DNA of 64,000 nt. Source: Tragulus kanchil (taxonomy: Eukaryota; Chordata; Mammalia; Artiodactyla; Tragulidae). This document shows, in pieces, positions 62,001 to 64,000 of this stretch. A program made the translations under genes and the position numbers. The stretch lies in assembly GCA_022376925.1 (NCBI GenBank), contig JAIOJX010000004.1, forward strand, positions 129,543,123 to 129,607,122, written 5' to 3'. The notes under the pieces are model-generated. The model searched no databases and was not told where the DNA came from. It saw only the letters and a program-made list of their open reading frames with translations. Every line of letters starts with the position of its first letter. Position 1 is the stretch's first letter.

Positions 62001-63510
62001 ATGCACAGACAGACTTCCAGCGGTAAACCGCGAGGTGCACACAGCAAAATCCCCCTTCAGATGTGGGTTCCTGCCCGCACACTCCCATGCTGTCAGAATC
62101 TGTATCTTCCCAGGGATGTGTTAGGGATCTACAAACAATATGGATATACTTATAAACAGATAATAGTATATTATAGGACTGTTTTATACTTTGCTTTTCA
62201 TATTTCAAAGGTAATTTTAGAATCTTTGCATATTAATATGTAAAGGACTTTCTCCATTTTATATTTTAAAGGCATTCCTTTATATGGATGTACCATATTT
62301 AGCTAGATCCCTGTTAATGGGTTATCTTTTGCTGTGAAAACTAATGCTACAATATGACTAACCTGGGATCATACATATCTGTAAACAACAAAACTCTGTA
62401 AAAGTAAAGTGAAAATGTAAAAAAAAAAAGTAATGCTACCACCTTGTGCAAATATAATGATACATGTTTATGAGTGGTTCTGTAGAATTGCATCTTCTGG
62501 ATCAAAAAACATGTGTATCAGTGGAATCAGTGTTGCTGGTTTCCCTGTAGACACACCTTCACCATCAGTGAATGGTGCCTGTTTCCTTATATCCTGTACA
62601 GTGTACAGTATCCCATCTTGTTTAGAGTGAGGTTGACTATCTTTTCTAGTGTTTATTTTTCTGTGAATTATCTGTTCCTATTCTCTACCTGCTTCTCCAT
62701 TAAGTTGTCTTTTTGTCTTTGATTTATAGAAACTCTGTATGTTAAGGGAACTAACTTATTGTGATTTAGGCTCAAACATTTTTCTGATTTGTCTTTTGGT
62801 TTTGTTTATTGAGATTTGTTTTCCATGTGAATAAGTTGATAAGTAGTTGAAATGGTTGTTGGGAGGGATTACTAGTACATTTTTTTAAGACAAAAACTTC
62901 CACACTCATGAAATAATTTATCCATAATTTCTTATCGTACTGTTTGTTTTATTTTGTTCTTTGTATTGGAATTTCTTTGTATTTTTGTATAAATATAGAT
63001 CTAGCTTCATTTCTTTCAAAGTGGATGTACTTGTGACAGTGAGACTAATGGATAATCTGACTTTGATCCTTTAGTTTGAAGAGCAGTTTTTATTATATAT
63101 TAAACAATATGTAATAGTATTTACCTGAGCCTGTATCAGAACTCTCTACTTTGTTCCACTTATCTCATTAATACCGTGCATAAGCTAAAGGTTTATAATA
63201 TGTTTGTGTCCGAGTATGGATATATAGATCTGGTGTAGGTTGAAAGTTGAAGTGTAGATAAGATGATATTTTTTGACCAGTGTACTTTGTATTCTTTAAG
63301 TTATTTTTTGTTTCATTGCTGCTATTAAATAAGGTAGCAAGGTCAGTTGCTACTAGCCATGCTTGATAAATCTATTATTCATCTTCTTTTTTAACTTAGG
63401 GGAGTCTTATGTTTCATAAACTTAGACCTGTGGATCAGCTGAGGCATCTACTTGTGAGTAATGTGGGTGGAGATGGAGAAGAGATTGAAAGATTCTTTAA
63501 ACTACATCAG
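23103..63510 (+). CDS. NUP155: NUP155 gene, 5' part: coding exons 1-14 (gene span; exons listed separately)
   Basis: Nucleoporin Nup155, an inner-ring scaffold of the nuclear pore complex. Fourteen exons encode residues 1-543: [20 protein letters not shown] at the start, [45 protein letters not shown], and [17 protein letters not shown] at the end of exon 14. This is the N-terminal beta-propeller region; the alpha-solenoid half lies beyond the window. Family knowledge: it binds Nup35/53 and the Nup93 subcomplex at the pore membrane and is essential for pore assembly; human R391H is linked to atrial fibrillation, and Arg391 is conserved here. Exon lengths 157, 138, 97, 71, 93, 167, 106, 74, 92, 98, 153, 101, 171 and 111 nt join in frame when each is used once. 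Confidence 0.96.
23652..24352 (+). promoter_or_regulatory. NUP155 CpG island / promoter (copy 2, D6)
   Basis: Same motifs as copy 1 at +1092 bp: GC box at 24036-24045 and E2F-like site at 24087-24094. If real it would be a duplicated promoter in tandem; most likely a false duplication. Confidence 0.6.
24195..24351 (+). CDS. NUP155: NUP155 coding exon 1 (copy 2)
   Basis: Identical to 23103-23259 with full promoter upstream and donor GTGAGT. It is the nearest copy with both an intact promoter and the intact downstream intron start, so it could equally be the genuine exon. Confidence 0.85.
24473..24590 (-). mobile_element. Bov-tA SINE, reverse
   Basis: GGGTTGCCATTCCCTTCTCC, CCCGAGTCTCCCGCATCACA, GCAGATTCTTTATCGTCTGA, GCCACCAAGGGAGG. 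Repeated at 25562-25679 (D7). The D6 junction truncates its left copy at 23412. Confidence 0.85.
25284..25440 (+). CDS. NUP155: NUP155 coding exon 1 (copy 3, promoter missing)
   Basis: Coding part and donor are intact, but only about 48 bp of its 5' flank is preserved before the D7 junction. The GC box and E2F-like site are absent. As a first exon it has no promoter of its own. Confidence 0.8.
25562..25679 (-). mobile_element. Bov-tA SINE, reverse, D7 copy
   Basis: Duplicate of 24473-24590. Confidence 0.85.
26299..26490 (+). mobile_element. Bov-tA SINE
   Basis: AATTCCCAGGTGGCTCCGTG, GGGTTGGGAAGATCCTCTGG, CCCACGGACAGAGGAGCGTG, GGTCCATGGGATCACAAAGG, GACTCAGCAACTAAAC. Its first 30 bases also occur at 25206-25235 (D7 junction). 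Complete duplicate at 27464-27655 (D8). Confidence 0.88.
26500..27040. other. NUP155 intron 1, unassigned pyrimidine-rich stretch
   Basis: Contains CT-rich DNA (about 26680-26960) without a recognised family; repeated at 27665-28205 by D8. Confidence 0.4.
27464..27655 (+). mobile_element. Bov-tA SINE, D8 copy
   Basis: Duplicate of 26299-26490. Confidence 0.85.
28190..28310 (+). mobile_element. L1 3'-end fragment
   Basis: TAAATGGCTGAGTTCCTTTG, GTTTACCTGAAACTATGTAT, AACCTTGTTAATCAACTATA, CCTC, followed by an A-rich part. Its first third is the end of the D8 unit. Confidence 0.7.
28731..29058. mobile_element. Tigger-type DNA transposon remnant (non-autonomous)
   Basis: Terminal inverted repeats CAGACATACCTCA and, at the right end reversed, CAGACACACCTCA, flanked on both sides by TA, the expected Tigger/pogo target. 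The interior (GCAGTGGTCTGGAACCAAAC; TAAACATACATGCACTAGAA) matches Tigger/MER2-like ends. About 330 bp, no transposase. Confidence 0.8.
29087..29295 (+). mobile_element. Bov-tA SINE, nearly full length
   Basis: GCTTCCCAGTGGCTCAGTGG, GGTTCGATCCCTGGGTTGGG, CCTGGAGTGGGGCATGGCAA, CAGTCCATGGGGTTGCAAAG, AGTCAGACACGACTGAAGTG. Classic ruminant Bov-tA structure. Confidence 0.92.
29430..29759 (-). mobile_element. tRNA-derived SINE, reverse
   Basis: T-rich end with GGGGAGGGAGGGGAGCGGGC, GGCCTCCCATCGCGGTGGCG, CCGCTCCGCGGCACGTGGGA, CCACCAGGGGAAGCCCC. CACAGTTGTTTTT on both sides is the target-site duplication. CpGs are largely intact, suggesting youth. Confidence 0.9.
30103..30240 (+). CDS. NUP155: NUP155 coding exon 2
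   Basis: A 138-nt exon with acceptor TTGGCAG and donor GTATCC. Residues 53-98: N-N-P then [43 protein letters not shown]. Present once. It lies about 4.7-7 kb after the exon 1 copies. Confidence 0.95.
30241..31287. other. NUP155 intron 2, nothing recognised
   Basis: Single-copy AT-rich intron. CTAGGAAGCTATTATAGGAA and CTAGGAAGCTTTTATA near 30935-30980 form a short imperfect direct repeat. No element assigned. Confidence 0.4.
31288..31598 (-). mobile_element. tRNA-derived SINE, reverse (SINE-1 of the 427-bp duplication)
   Basis: T-run, GGGCCACTTCTATTGGTCTT, GCACATGCGCTCCAGAGCTC, GCCATGGATTAAACCGGCGC, CCAGGGAAGCCCC. Target-site duplication CTTGGCTTAATTTC / CTTGGCTTAGTTTC. Confidence 0.9.
31474..32300. 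repeat. Tandem duplication D9 (427 bp) between two SINEs
   Basis: 31474-31873 recurs at 31901-32300 with offset 427. The unit is part of SINE-1, a 130-bp spacer and part of SINE-2. The middle SINE (31732-32024) is a hybrid: its left half has SINE-2 variants (CTCTGTCTCTGCAGAGCACC) and its right half SINE-1 variants (CACATGCGCTCCAGAGCTCT). The switch is in the shared GGCTCTGGGC near 31868-31878. Confidence 0.9.
31732..32024 (-). mobile_element. Hybrid tRNA-derived SINE (recombinant)
   Basis: 3' half identical to the SINE at 32158-32452, 5' half identical to that at 31288-31598. It is followed by the same spacer as SINE-1, as expected after unequal exchange. Confidence 0.85.
32158..32452 (-). 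mobile_element. tRNA-derived SINE, reverse (SINE-2)
   Basis: Complete element ending GGGAAGCCCC, with CTATATATAGATT on the right and GTTTATATATAGATTC on the left as possible target-site duplication. Confidence 0.88.
32878..32974 (+). CDS. NUP155: NUP155 coding exon 3 (copy 1)
   Basis: A 97-nt exon with acceptor CCTCAG and donor GTATGT. It completes His99 and encodes [31 protein letters not shown], plus two bases of Gly131. An identical copy lies 1094 bp downstream. Because 97 is not a multiple of three, including both copies would shift the frame. Confidence 0.93.
33972..34068 (+). CDS. NUP155: NUP155 coding exon 3 (copy 2, D10 duplicate)
   Basis: Same 97-nt exon and splice sites as 32878-32974. 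Only one of the two can be in a functional transcript. Confidence 0.85.
34567..34896 (-). mobile_element. CHR-type tRNA SINE, reverse, long
   Basis: TTTGGCTGTGCTGGGTCTTC, TTAGTTGCGGAGAATGGAGG, TGCAGCACATGGATCCAGTA, GGGATCTTCCCAGATCAGGG, GAGCCCCAGGAAGCCC. D11 counterpart 35635-35963 reads GAGCCCCCAGGGAAGCCC, the expected SINE end; this copy has lost bases. Confidence 0.85.
35635..35963 (-). mobile_element. CHR-type tRNA SINE, reverse, D11 copy
   Basis: Duplicate of 34567-34896 with an intact head (CCCCCAGGGAAGCCC). Confidence 0.85.
36840..36975. repeat. Compound (TA)n/(CA)n microsatellite
   Basis: About 130 bp of alternating TA, TACA and CA units with several palindromic turns, ending only some 35 bp before NUP155 exon 4. 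Confidence 0.92.
37010..37080 (+). CDS. NUP155: NUP155 coding exon 4
   Basis: A 71-nt exon with acceptor TTGACAG and donor GTAAGA. It completes Gly131 and encodes [20 protein letters not shown] then PKP, plus one base. Present once. A TA microsatellite ends just upstream, leaving a short branch-site and pyrimidine region (TTCTCTTCTAATATTGACAG). Confidence 0.94.
37081..38126. other. NUP155 intron 4, nothing recognised
   Basis: AT-rich single-copy intron; no confident repeat call. Confidence 0.4.
38480..38720. mobile_element. Old L1 3'-region fragment
   Basis: TATGAGTGGGATTATATAGT, CTCAAGATTCATCCCTGTTG, TTATCTACTGATGGTCTCTT and GCATATTGTGAATGGTACTG follow the order of L1M 3'UTR-type sequence. 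Repeated at 39580-39820. Confidence 0.55.
39047..39139 (+). CDS. NUP155: NUP155 coding exon 5 (copy 1)
   Basis: A 93-nt exon with acceptor TCTTAG and donor GTATAG. It completes Gly155 and encodes [20 protein letters not shown] then [10 protein letters not shown], plus one base. 93 is divisible by three, so two copies would only repeat 31 residues of a propeller blade. Confidence 0.93.
40151..40243 (+). CDS. NUP155: NUP155 coding exon 5 (copy 2, D12 duplicate)
   Basis: Identical coding sequence and splice sites to 39047-39139, 1104 bp downstream. Confidence 0.85.
40466..40565 (-). pseudogene. RNU6: U6 snRNA retropseudogene
   Basis: The minus strand reads GTGCTTGCTTCAGCAGCACA to the 3' end GTGAAGCGTTCCATAG and is almost full length. 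It keeps AACGATACAGAGA but lacks three bases just after the ACAGAGA box (GATTAGC directly follows in shortened form), and has several substitutions. A T-run (A-tail) at 40456-40465 and the 15-bp repeat TAATGTACATTTCTT on both sides (40441-40455 and 40566-40580) mark L1-type retrotransposition. No functional U6 promoter is expected. Confidence 0.93.
40938..41040. repeat. Two (TA)n microsatellites
   Basis: TA runs at about 40940-40980 and 41003-41038, separated by TTTTACACGTGTTTTA. They form part of a long potential cruciform. Confidence 0.92.
41118..41391 (-). mobile_element. tRNA-derived SINE, reverse
   Basis: GCCACTTCTATTGGTCTTTC, CGCATGCGCTCCAGAGTTCC, CCGCTCCGCGGCACGTGGGA, CCACCAGGGAAGCCC; a 6-bp GTGGCA repeat expansion near 41202. 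Likely target-site duplication TACATACTTTT / TATATACATTTT. Confidence 0.88.
41538..41704 (+). CDS. NUP155: NUP155 coding exon 6
   Basis: A 167-nt exon with acceptor AAATAG and donor GTAAGT. Residues 186-241: [56 protein letters not shown]. The acceptor is preceded by an A-run (41521-41534), an unusual poly-purine end to a pyrimidine tract. Present once, just left of D13. Confidence 0.95.
42019..42141 (+). mobile_element. Bov-tA SINE, 5'-truncated
   Basis: GCTGGAGAAGAAAGTGGCAA, CCACTCCATTATTCTTGCCA, GACAGAGGAGCCTGGCAGGC, CACAGCTTAGCAACTAAAC. Duplicate at 43156-43278 (D13). Confidence 0.88.
42246..42310 (-). mobile_element. CHR-type tRNA SINE fragment, reverse
   Basis: TTGGCCAAGCCACATGGCCT, GTGGGATCTTAGTTCCCTAG, CCAGGGATTGAAACTAG. 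Duplicate at 43383-43447 (D13). Confidence 0.65.
43156..43278 (+). mobile_element. Bov-tA SINE, D13 copy
   Basis: Duplicate of 42019-42141. Confidence 0.85.
44540..44645 (+). CDS. NUP155: NUP155 coding exon 7 (copy 1)
   Basis: A 106-nt exon with acceptor TTAAAG and donor GTGAGT. Residues 242-276: [35 protein letters not shown], plus one base. Both copies included would shift the frame. Confidence 0.93.
45690..45795 (+). CDS. NUP155: NUP155 coding exon 7 (copy 2, D14 duplicate)
   Basis: Identical to 44540-44645 with the same splice sites, 1150 bp downstream. Confidence 0.85.
46639..46712 (+). CDS. NUP155: NUP155 coding exon 8
   Basis: A 74-nt exon with acceptor TTTTAG and donor GTAAGC. It completes Asp277 and encodes [20 protein letters not shown] then GVIQ. 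Present once. Confidence 0.95.
47002..47093 (+). CDS. NUP155: NUP155 coding exon 9
   Basis: A 92-nt exon with acceptor TTCACAG and donor [36 protein letters not shown], plus two bases of Arg332. Present once. Confidence 0.95.
47273..47297. other. Perfect 11-bp inverted repeat, 3-nt loop
   Basis: AAACCCAAGCT, GTA, AGCTTGGGTTT. A second, nested hairpin (TGGGTT / AACCCA) overlaps its left arm. It lies directly before the reversed SINE at 47303. Confidence 0.9.
47303..47556 (-). mobile_element. tRNA-derived SINE, reverse
   Basis: CTCTTTTATTGATTCTCTAT, GGCCTGTGTGGGCCTCCCAT, CACATGCGCTCCAGAGCACT, GCCAGGGATCAAACCGGTGC, CCACCAGGGAGAACCCC. Slightly older than its relatives. Confidence 0.85.
48180..48465. 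mobile_element. Probable old L1 fragment
   Basis: CATAGTAAACCCTGATATAC, TTGACCAATTGTTAACATTT, TGCTTCATTTACTCACTGTT resemble the L1ME/HAL1-type motif seen again at about 56950-57040. Confidence 0.4.
49173..49270 (+). CDS. NUP155: NUP155 coding exon 10 (copy 1)
   Basis: A 98-nt exon with acceptor TTCTAG and donor GTGGGC. It completes Arg332 and encodes [32 protein letters not shown], plus one base. 98 nt is not a multiple of three, so double inclusion breaks the frame. Confidence 0.93.
49440..49545 (+). mobile_element. Probable MIR fragment
   Basis: TCTCCTCATTTTATGGATTA, GTAAAGTGGCTAGTAATTAG, GGACAAAGCCTGGTCTGAAA follow the MIR core order. Repeated at about 50568-50672. Confidence 0.45.
50300..50397 (+). 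CDS. NUP155: NUP155 coding exon 10 (copy 2, D15 duplicate)
   Basis: Identical to 49173-49270 with the same splice sites, 1127 bp downstream. Confidence 0.85.
50867..51019 (+). CDS. NUP155: NUP155 coding exon 11 (copy 1)
   Basis: A 153-nt exon with acceptor GATCAG and donor GTAAAT. It completes Gly365 and encodes [50 protein letters not shown], plus one base. Codon 50944-50946 is Arg391, the residue changed in the human atrial-fibrillation variant R391H; the wild-type arginine is present. An in-frame 51 codons would be repeated if both copies were used. Confidence 0.93.
51313..51487 (+). mobile_element. tRNA-derived SINE, 3'-truncated (left half of a dimer)
   Basis: GGGGCTTCCCTGGTGGTCCA through GGAGCGCATGCACCCAGAGC to GCTCTGCAACATTGG, where the next SINE head begins directly. 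Its body and A tail are missing. D16 counterpart 52465-52639. Confidence 0.85.
51488..51747 (+). mobile_element. tRNA-derived SINE (right half of a dimer)
   Basis: GCCTTCCCTGGTGGTCCAGT, GGGTTCGATCCCTGACCTGA, CAATGGGAGGCCCACACAGG, ending AAAAGAGGCCATAATTTTTT. D16 counterpart 52640-52899. Confidence 0.85.
52019..52171 (+). CDS. NUP155: NUP155 coding exon 11 (copy 2, D16 duplicate)
   Basis: Identical to 50867-51019, same splice sites, 1152 bp downstream. Confidence 0.85.
52465..52899 (+). mobile_element. SINE dimer, D16 copy
   Basis: Duplicate of 51313-51747 with two or three base differences. Confidence 0.85.
53160..53690 (-). mobile_element. Old L1 fragment, reverse
   Basis: TCAGAAAGAAACCCTTTACC, AGTTTAGGATCAGTCTGTCA, GGGAGTATTGCCATCTTAGA, TGCCTTCCAATCCATAAATG match reversed L1M sequence. 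Confidence 0.6.
53251..53287. other. Perfect 15-bp inverted repeat, 7-nt loop
   Basis: AACCCTTTACCCATT, loop GCCTGTT, AATGGGTAAAGGGTT. The left arm is part of the L1 remnant; the right arm is its exact reverse complement, as after a fold-back templated insertion. Confidence 0.92.
53695..53859 (-). mobile_element. CHR-type tRNA SINE, reverse
   Basis: ATGCTGGGTCTTCATTGATG, GTGGGATCTTCCCAGATCAG, GAGCCATCAGGGAAGCCC. Target-site duplication AGAATTAAGTT on both sides. Confidence 0.82.
54004..54322 (-). mobile_element. CHR-type tRNA SINE, reverse, long
   Basis: T-rich end, TCTAGTTGCAGGAAGTAGGG, GTAGTTGCAGCACATGGGCT, GGGATTTTCCCGGATCAGGG, GAGCCACCAGGGAAACCCC. Target-site duplication TCAATTTCTT. Its right part is repeated at 55325-55456 by D17. 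Confidence 0.85.
54737..55049 (+). mobile_element. tRNA-derived SINE, full length
   Basis: GGGACTTCTCCTGGTGGTCC, GGACCGATGTGTCCAATTAC, GGGAGGCCCACAGGAGCCAA, C-rich segment and poly(A). Target-site duplication GAAATGTACAGTTAG / GAAATGTACAATTAG. D17 copy at 55871-56183 differs at several CpG and C-tract positions. Confidence 0.9.
55285..55327 (+). pseudogene. NUP155: NUP155 exon 12, broken first copy
   Basis: The acceptor (CTTTTAG) and first 43 coding bases ([13 protein letters not shown]) are present, but the sequence switches to SINE DNA at the D17 join. There is no donor and the C-terminal half is missing. Confidence 0.9.
55871..56183 (+). mobile_element. tRNA-derived SINE, D17 copy
   Basis: Duplicate of 54737-55049. 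Confidence 0.88.
56422..56522 (+). CDS. NUP155: NUP155 coding exon 12 (complete copy)
   Basis: A 101-nt exon with acceptor TTTTAG and donor GTGAGT. It completes Gly416 and encodes [33 protein letters not shown]. The upstream truncated copy at 55285 is not usable. Confidence 0.95.
56936..57045. mobile_element. Probable old L1 fragment
   Basis: ATTATAGAAAATTTCAAACA, GAACCCCACCTTCAGGAATT, ATCTCTTTTTCCCACATAAA resemble an old L1/HAL1 3' region. Confidence 0.45.
57120..57370. other. GC-rich intronic island, unassigned
   Basis: Sharply GC-rich (CCGGGCCCAGCCCCACACCT, CCTGCCCCCAGAGCCTGCTG) inside an AT-rich intron 12. Not one of the SINE families here and no exon can be supported. Could be an old repeat or a regulatory element. 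Repeated at 58253-58500. Confidence 0.35.
57722..57936 (+). mobile_element. MIR SINE
   Basis: TCTGGCTCCATTTCCTCAGA, TTCAATTTCCTCAACTATAG, ATTAAATGAGTTCATGTGTG, TACCTGGCACATAGGAAGCA, CTCAGCAAATGTTAGCTATG: clear MIR core and 3' end. Duplicates at 58854-59068 (D18) and, from its last bases, at 60155. Confidence 0.85.
58022..58170 (+). mobile_element. CHR-type tRNA SINE, broken copy at the D18 end
   Basis: AGGGCTTCTCTGGTGGCTTA, GATTCGATCCCTGATCGAGG, then a garbled region (six Gs and six Cs) before the D18 join. Confidence 0.75.
59153..59505 (+). mobile_element. CHR-type tRNA SINE, long, complete
   Basis: GGGCTTCTCTGGTGGCTTAG, GATTCGATCCCTGATCGAGG, CCACAACTATTGAGCCTGTG, CTGTGCCCTGGAGCCTGAGT, AATAGCCAGAAATCATAAAT. 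Duplicate at 60256-60608 (D19). Confidence 0.88.
59577..59720 (-). mobile_element. Bov-A type SINE, reverse
   Basis: GTCGTTCAGTCATCAGGTCG, TCTTTGTGACCCCATGGACG, CACCAGGCTTCCCTGTCCTT, GGAGTTTCTCCATTGCCTCA. Duplicate at 60680-60823. Confidence 0.85.
59770..59831. repeat. Perfect 31-bp tandem repeat, two units
   Basis: The unit GAGAAAGGTTAAGATTTTTA + CATGTTAGAAT occurs twice head to tail. Also present in the D19 copy at about 60872-60933, so it predates or was copied by D19. Confidence 0.93.
60256..60608 (+). mobile_element. CHR-type tRNA SINE, D19 copy
   Basis: Duplicate of 59153-59505. Confidence 0.85.
61232..61600. other. NUP155 intron 12 end, nothing recognised
   Basis: Single-copy AT-rich DNA up to the exon 13 acceptor. 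Confidence 0.45.
61601..61771 (+). CDS. NUP155: NUP155 coding exon 13
   Basis: A 171-nt exon with acceptor CTCCATAG and donor GTACGT. Residues 450-506: [57 protein letters not shown]. Present once. The MTTR start differs slightly from human (MTAG), an acceptable species difference. Confidence 0.95.
62280..62780 (-). mobile_element. Old L1 fragments, reverse
   Basis: GATGTACCATATTTAGCTAG, GTGGTTCTGTAGAATTGCAT, GTTTCCTTATATCCTGTACA, GTGAGGTTGACTATCTTTTC, TTTCTGTGAATTATCTGTTC match the order of L1ME/HAL1-type reversed sequence. Interrupted by the short L1 end at 62351. Confidence 0.6.
62351..62431 (+). mobile_element. Very short L1 3'-end insertion (about 80 bp)
   Basis: AATATGACTAACCTGGGATC, CATATCTGTAAACAACAAAA, CTCTGTAAAAG and an A-run. 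TAATGCTAC on both sides (62342-62350 and 62432-62440) is the target-site duplication. Confidence 0.85.
62781..63399. other. NUP155 intron 13, nothing recognised
   Basis: AT-rich intron leading to the exon 14 acceptor; perhaps further decayed L1, not assignable. Confidence 0.4.
63400..63510 (+). CDS. NUP155: NUP155 coding exon 14 (last in window)
   Basis: A 111-nt exon with acceptor TTAACTTAG and donor GTAATT. Residues 507-543: [37 protein letters not shown]. The gene continues beyond the window with the alpha-solenoid domain. Confidence 0.95.
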
Positions 63511-63780
63511 GTAATTATTTGTACCTTTTTTTTGAATGTGATGATGTTTTAGACAATGAAAATGATAGGTACATTTTATGTAAGTTAGGATCAAAACACT
63601 GTGATTAATACCAGTCTTCCTTTCTTTGCCTTAATCATATATGTGTATTAATATGATATAACAGGATTAATACACTGTAAGGCTTACAGTAAAGGCTCAT
63701 ATTTTTGTTCTTTTGTCGATAAATTCTTAAGATGTATTAGTAAGAGTGTGATGGTCAGATTATATGACAAATATGTTTTA

Positions 63781-64000
63781 TTAAAAGGACAAGGCATTTA
63801 TAGATAGATATGGATAAAATAGATAAACAACAGGGTTACTCTTTAGCCCGTGGAACTTTGTGCCAGCCTGGATGGGAAGGTAGTTTCAGGAGAGTGGATA
63901 CATGTATATTTATGGCTGAGTCCCTTCACTGTTTACCTGAAACTGCCACATTGTTAATTGGCTATACCCCAATATAAAATATTAATACGAAGTTAAAACA
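63781..64000 (+). mobile_element. L1 3'-end fragment
   Basis: TAAACAACAGGGTTACTCTT, AGGAGAGTGGATACATGTAT, GGCTGAGTCCCTTCACTGTT, CATTGTTAATTGGCTATACC, CCAATATAAAA: typical artiodactyl L1 3' end, possibly continuing past the window edge. Confidence 0.75.

Overview
This is nuclear DNA from a ruminant (even-toed ungulate), not a microbe. Evidence: spliced vertebrate genes with GT-AG introns, CpG islands, and ruminant interspersed repeats (Bov-tA/Bov-A SINEs, CHR-type tRNA SINEs, artiodactyl L1 3' ends, MIR, Tigger and mariner remnants). A densely inserted tRNA SINE, whose body differs from the usual bovine Bov-tA, may point to a non-bovid ruminant; I cannot fix the species.

Two protein-coding genes lie head to head. 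WDR70 (minus strand, about 4.5-21.1 kb) shows coding exons 1-5: the N-terminus and acidic linker of a WD40-repeat protein; the rest lies beyond the left edge. NUP155 (plus strand, about 23.1-63.5 kb) shows coding exons 1-14, encoding the first 543 residues of the nuclear pore scaffold nucleoporin Nup155 (most of its beta-propeller); the rest lies beyond the right edge. All NUP155 exon phases join in frame when one copy of each exon is used. The roughly 2 kb between the two start codons is GC-rich and presumably holds both promoters.

Layout: 0.1-1.9 kb, a 5'-truncated L1 with an open C-terminal ORF2; 2-20 kb, WDR70 introns full of SINE and L1 pieces; 20.9-24.4 kb, the two CpG islands and first exons; 24.4-64 kb, NUP155 exons and introns with SINEs, a Tigger element, a U6 snRNA retropseudogene, AT microsatellites and old L1 fragments.

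The dominant unexplained structure is a chain of 19 direct tandem duplications. Eighteen have units of about 1.07-1.21 kb and one is 427 bp. They are nearly identical between copies and together add about 20 kb. They cut across exons, introns, promoter and repeats alike, giving two or three copies of WDR70 exons 3 and 4 and NUP155 exons 1, 3, 5, 7, 10, 11 and 12. Several duplicated exons would shift the reading frame if spliced in twice, and mismatches cluster at copy ends. The most economical reading is serial false duplication from an assembly (unmerged overlapping contig or read ends), not biology. The exception is the 427-bp unit, whose junction is a hybrid SINE and which looks like unequal recombination between two neighbouring SINEs. 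I see no convincing new biological system; anyone using this window should correct the duplications first.
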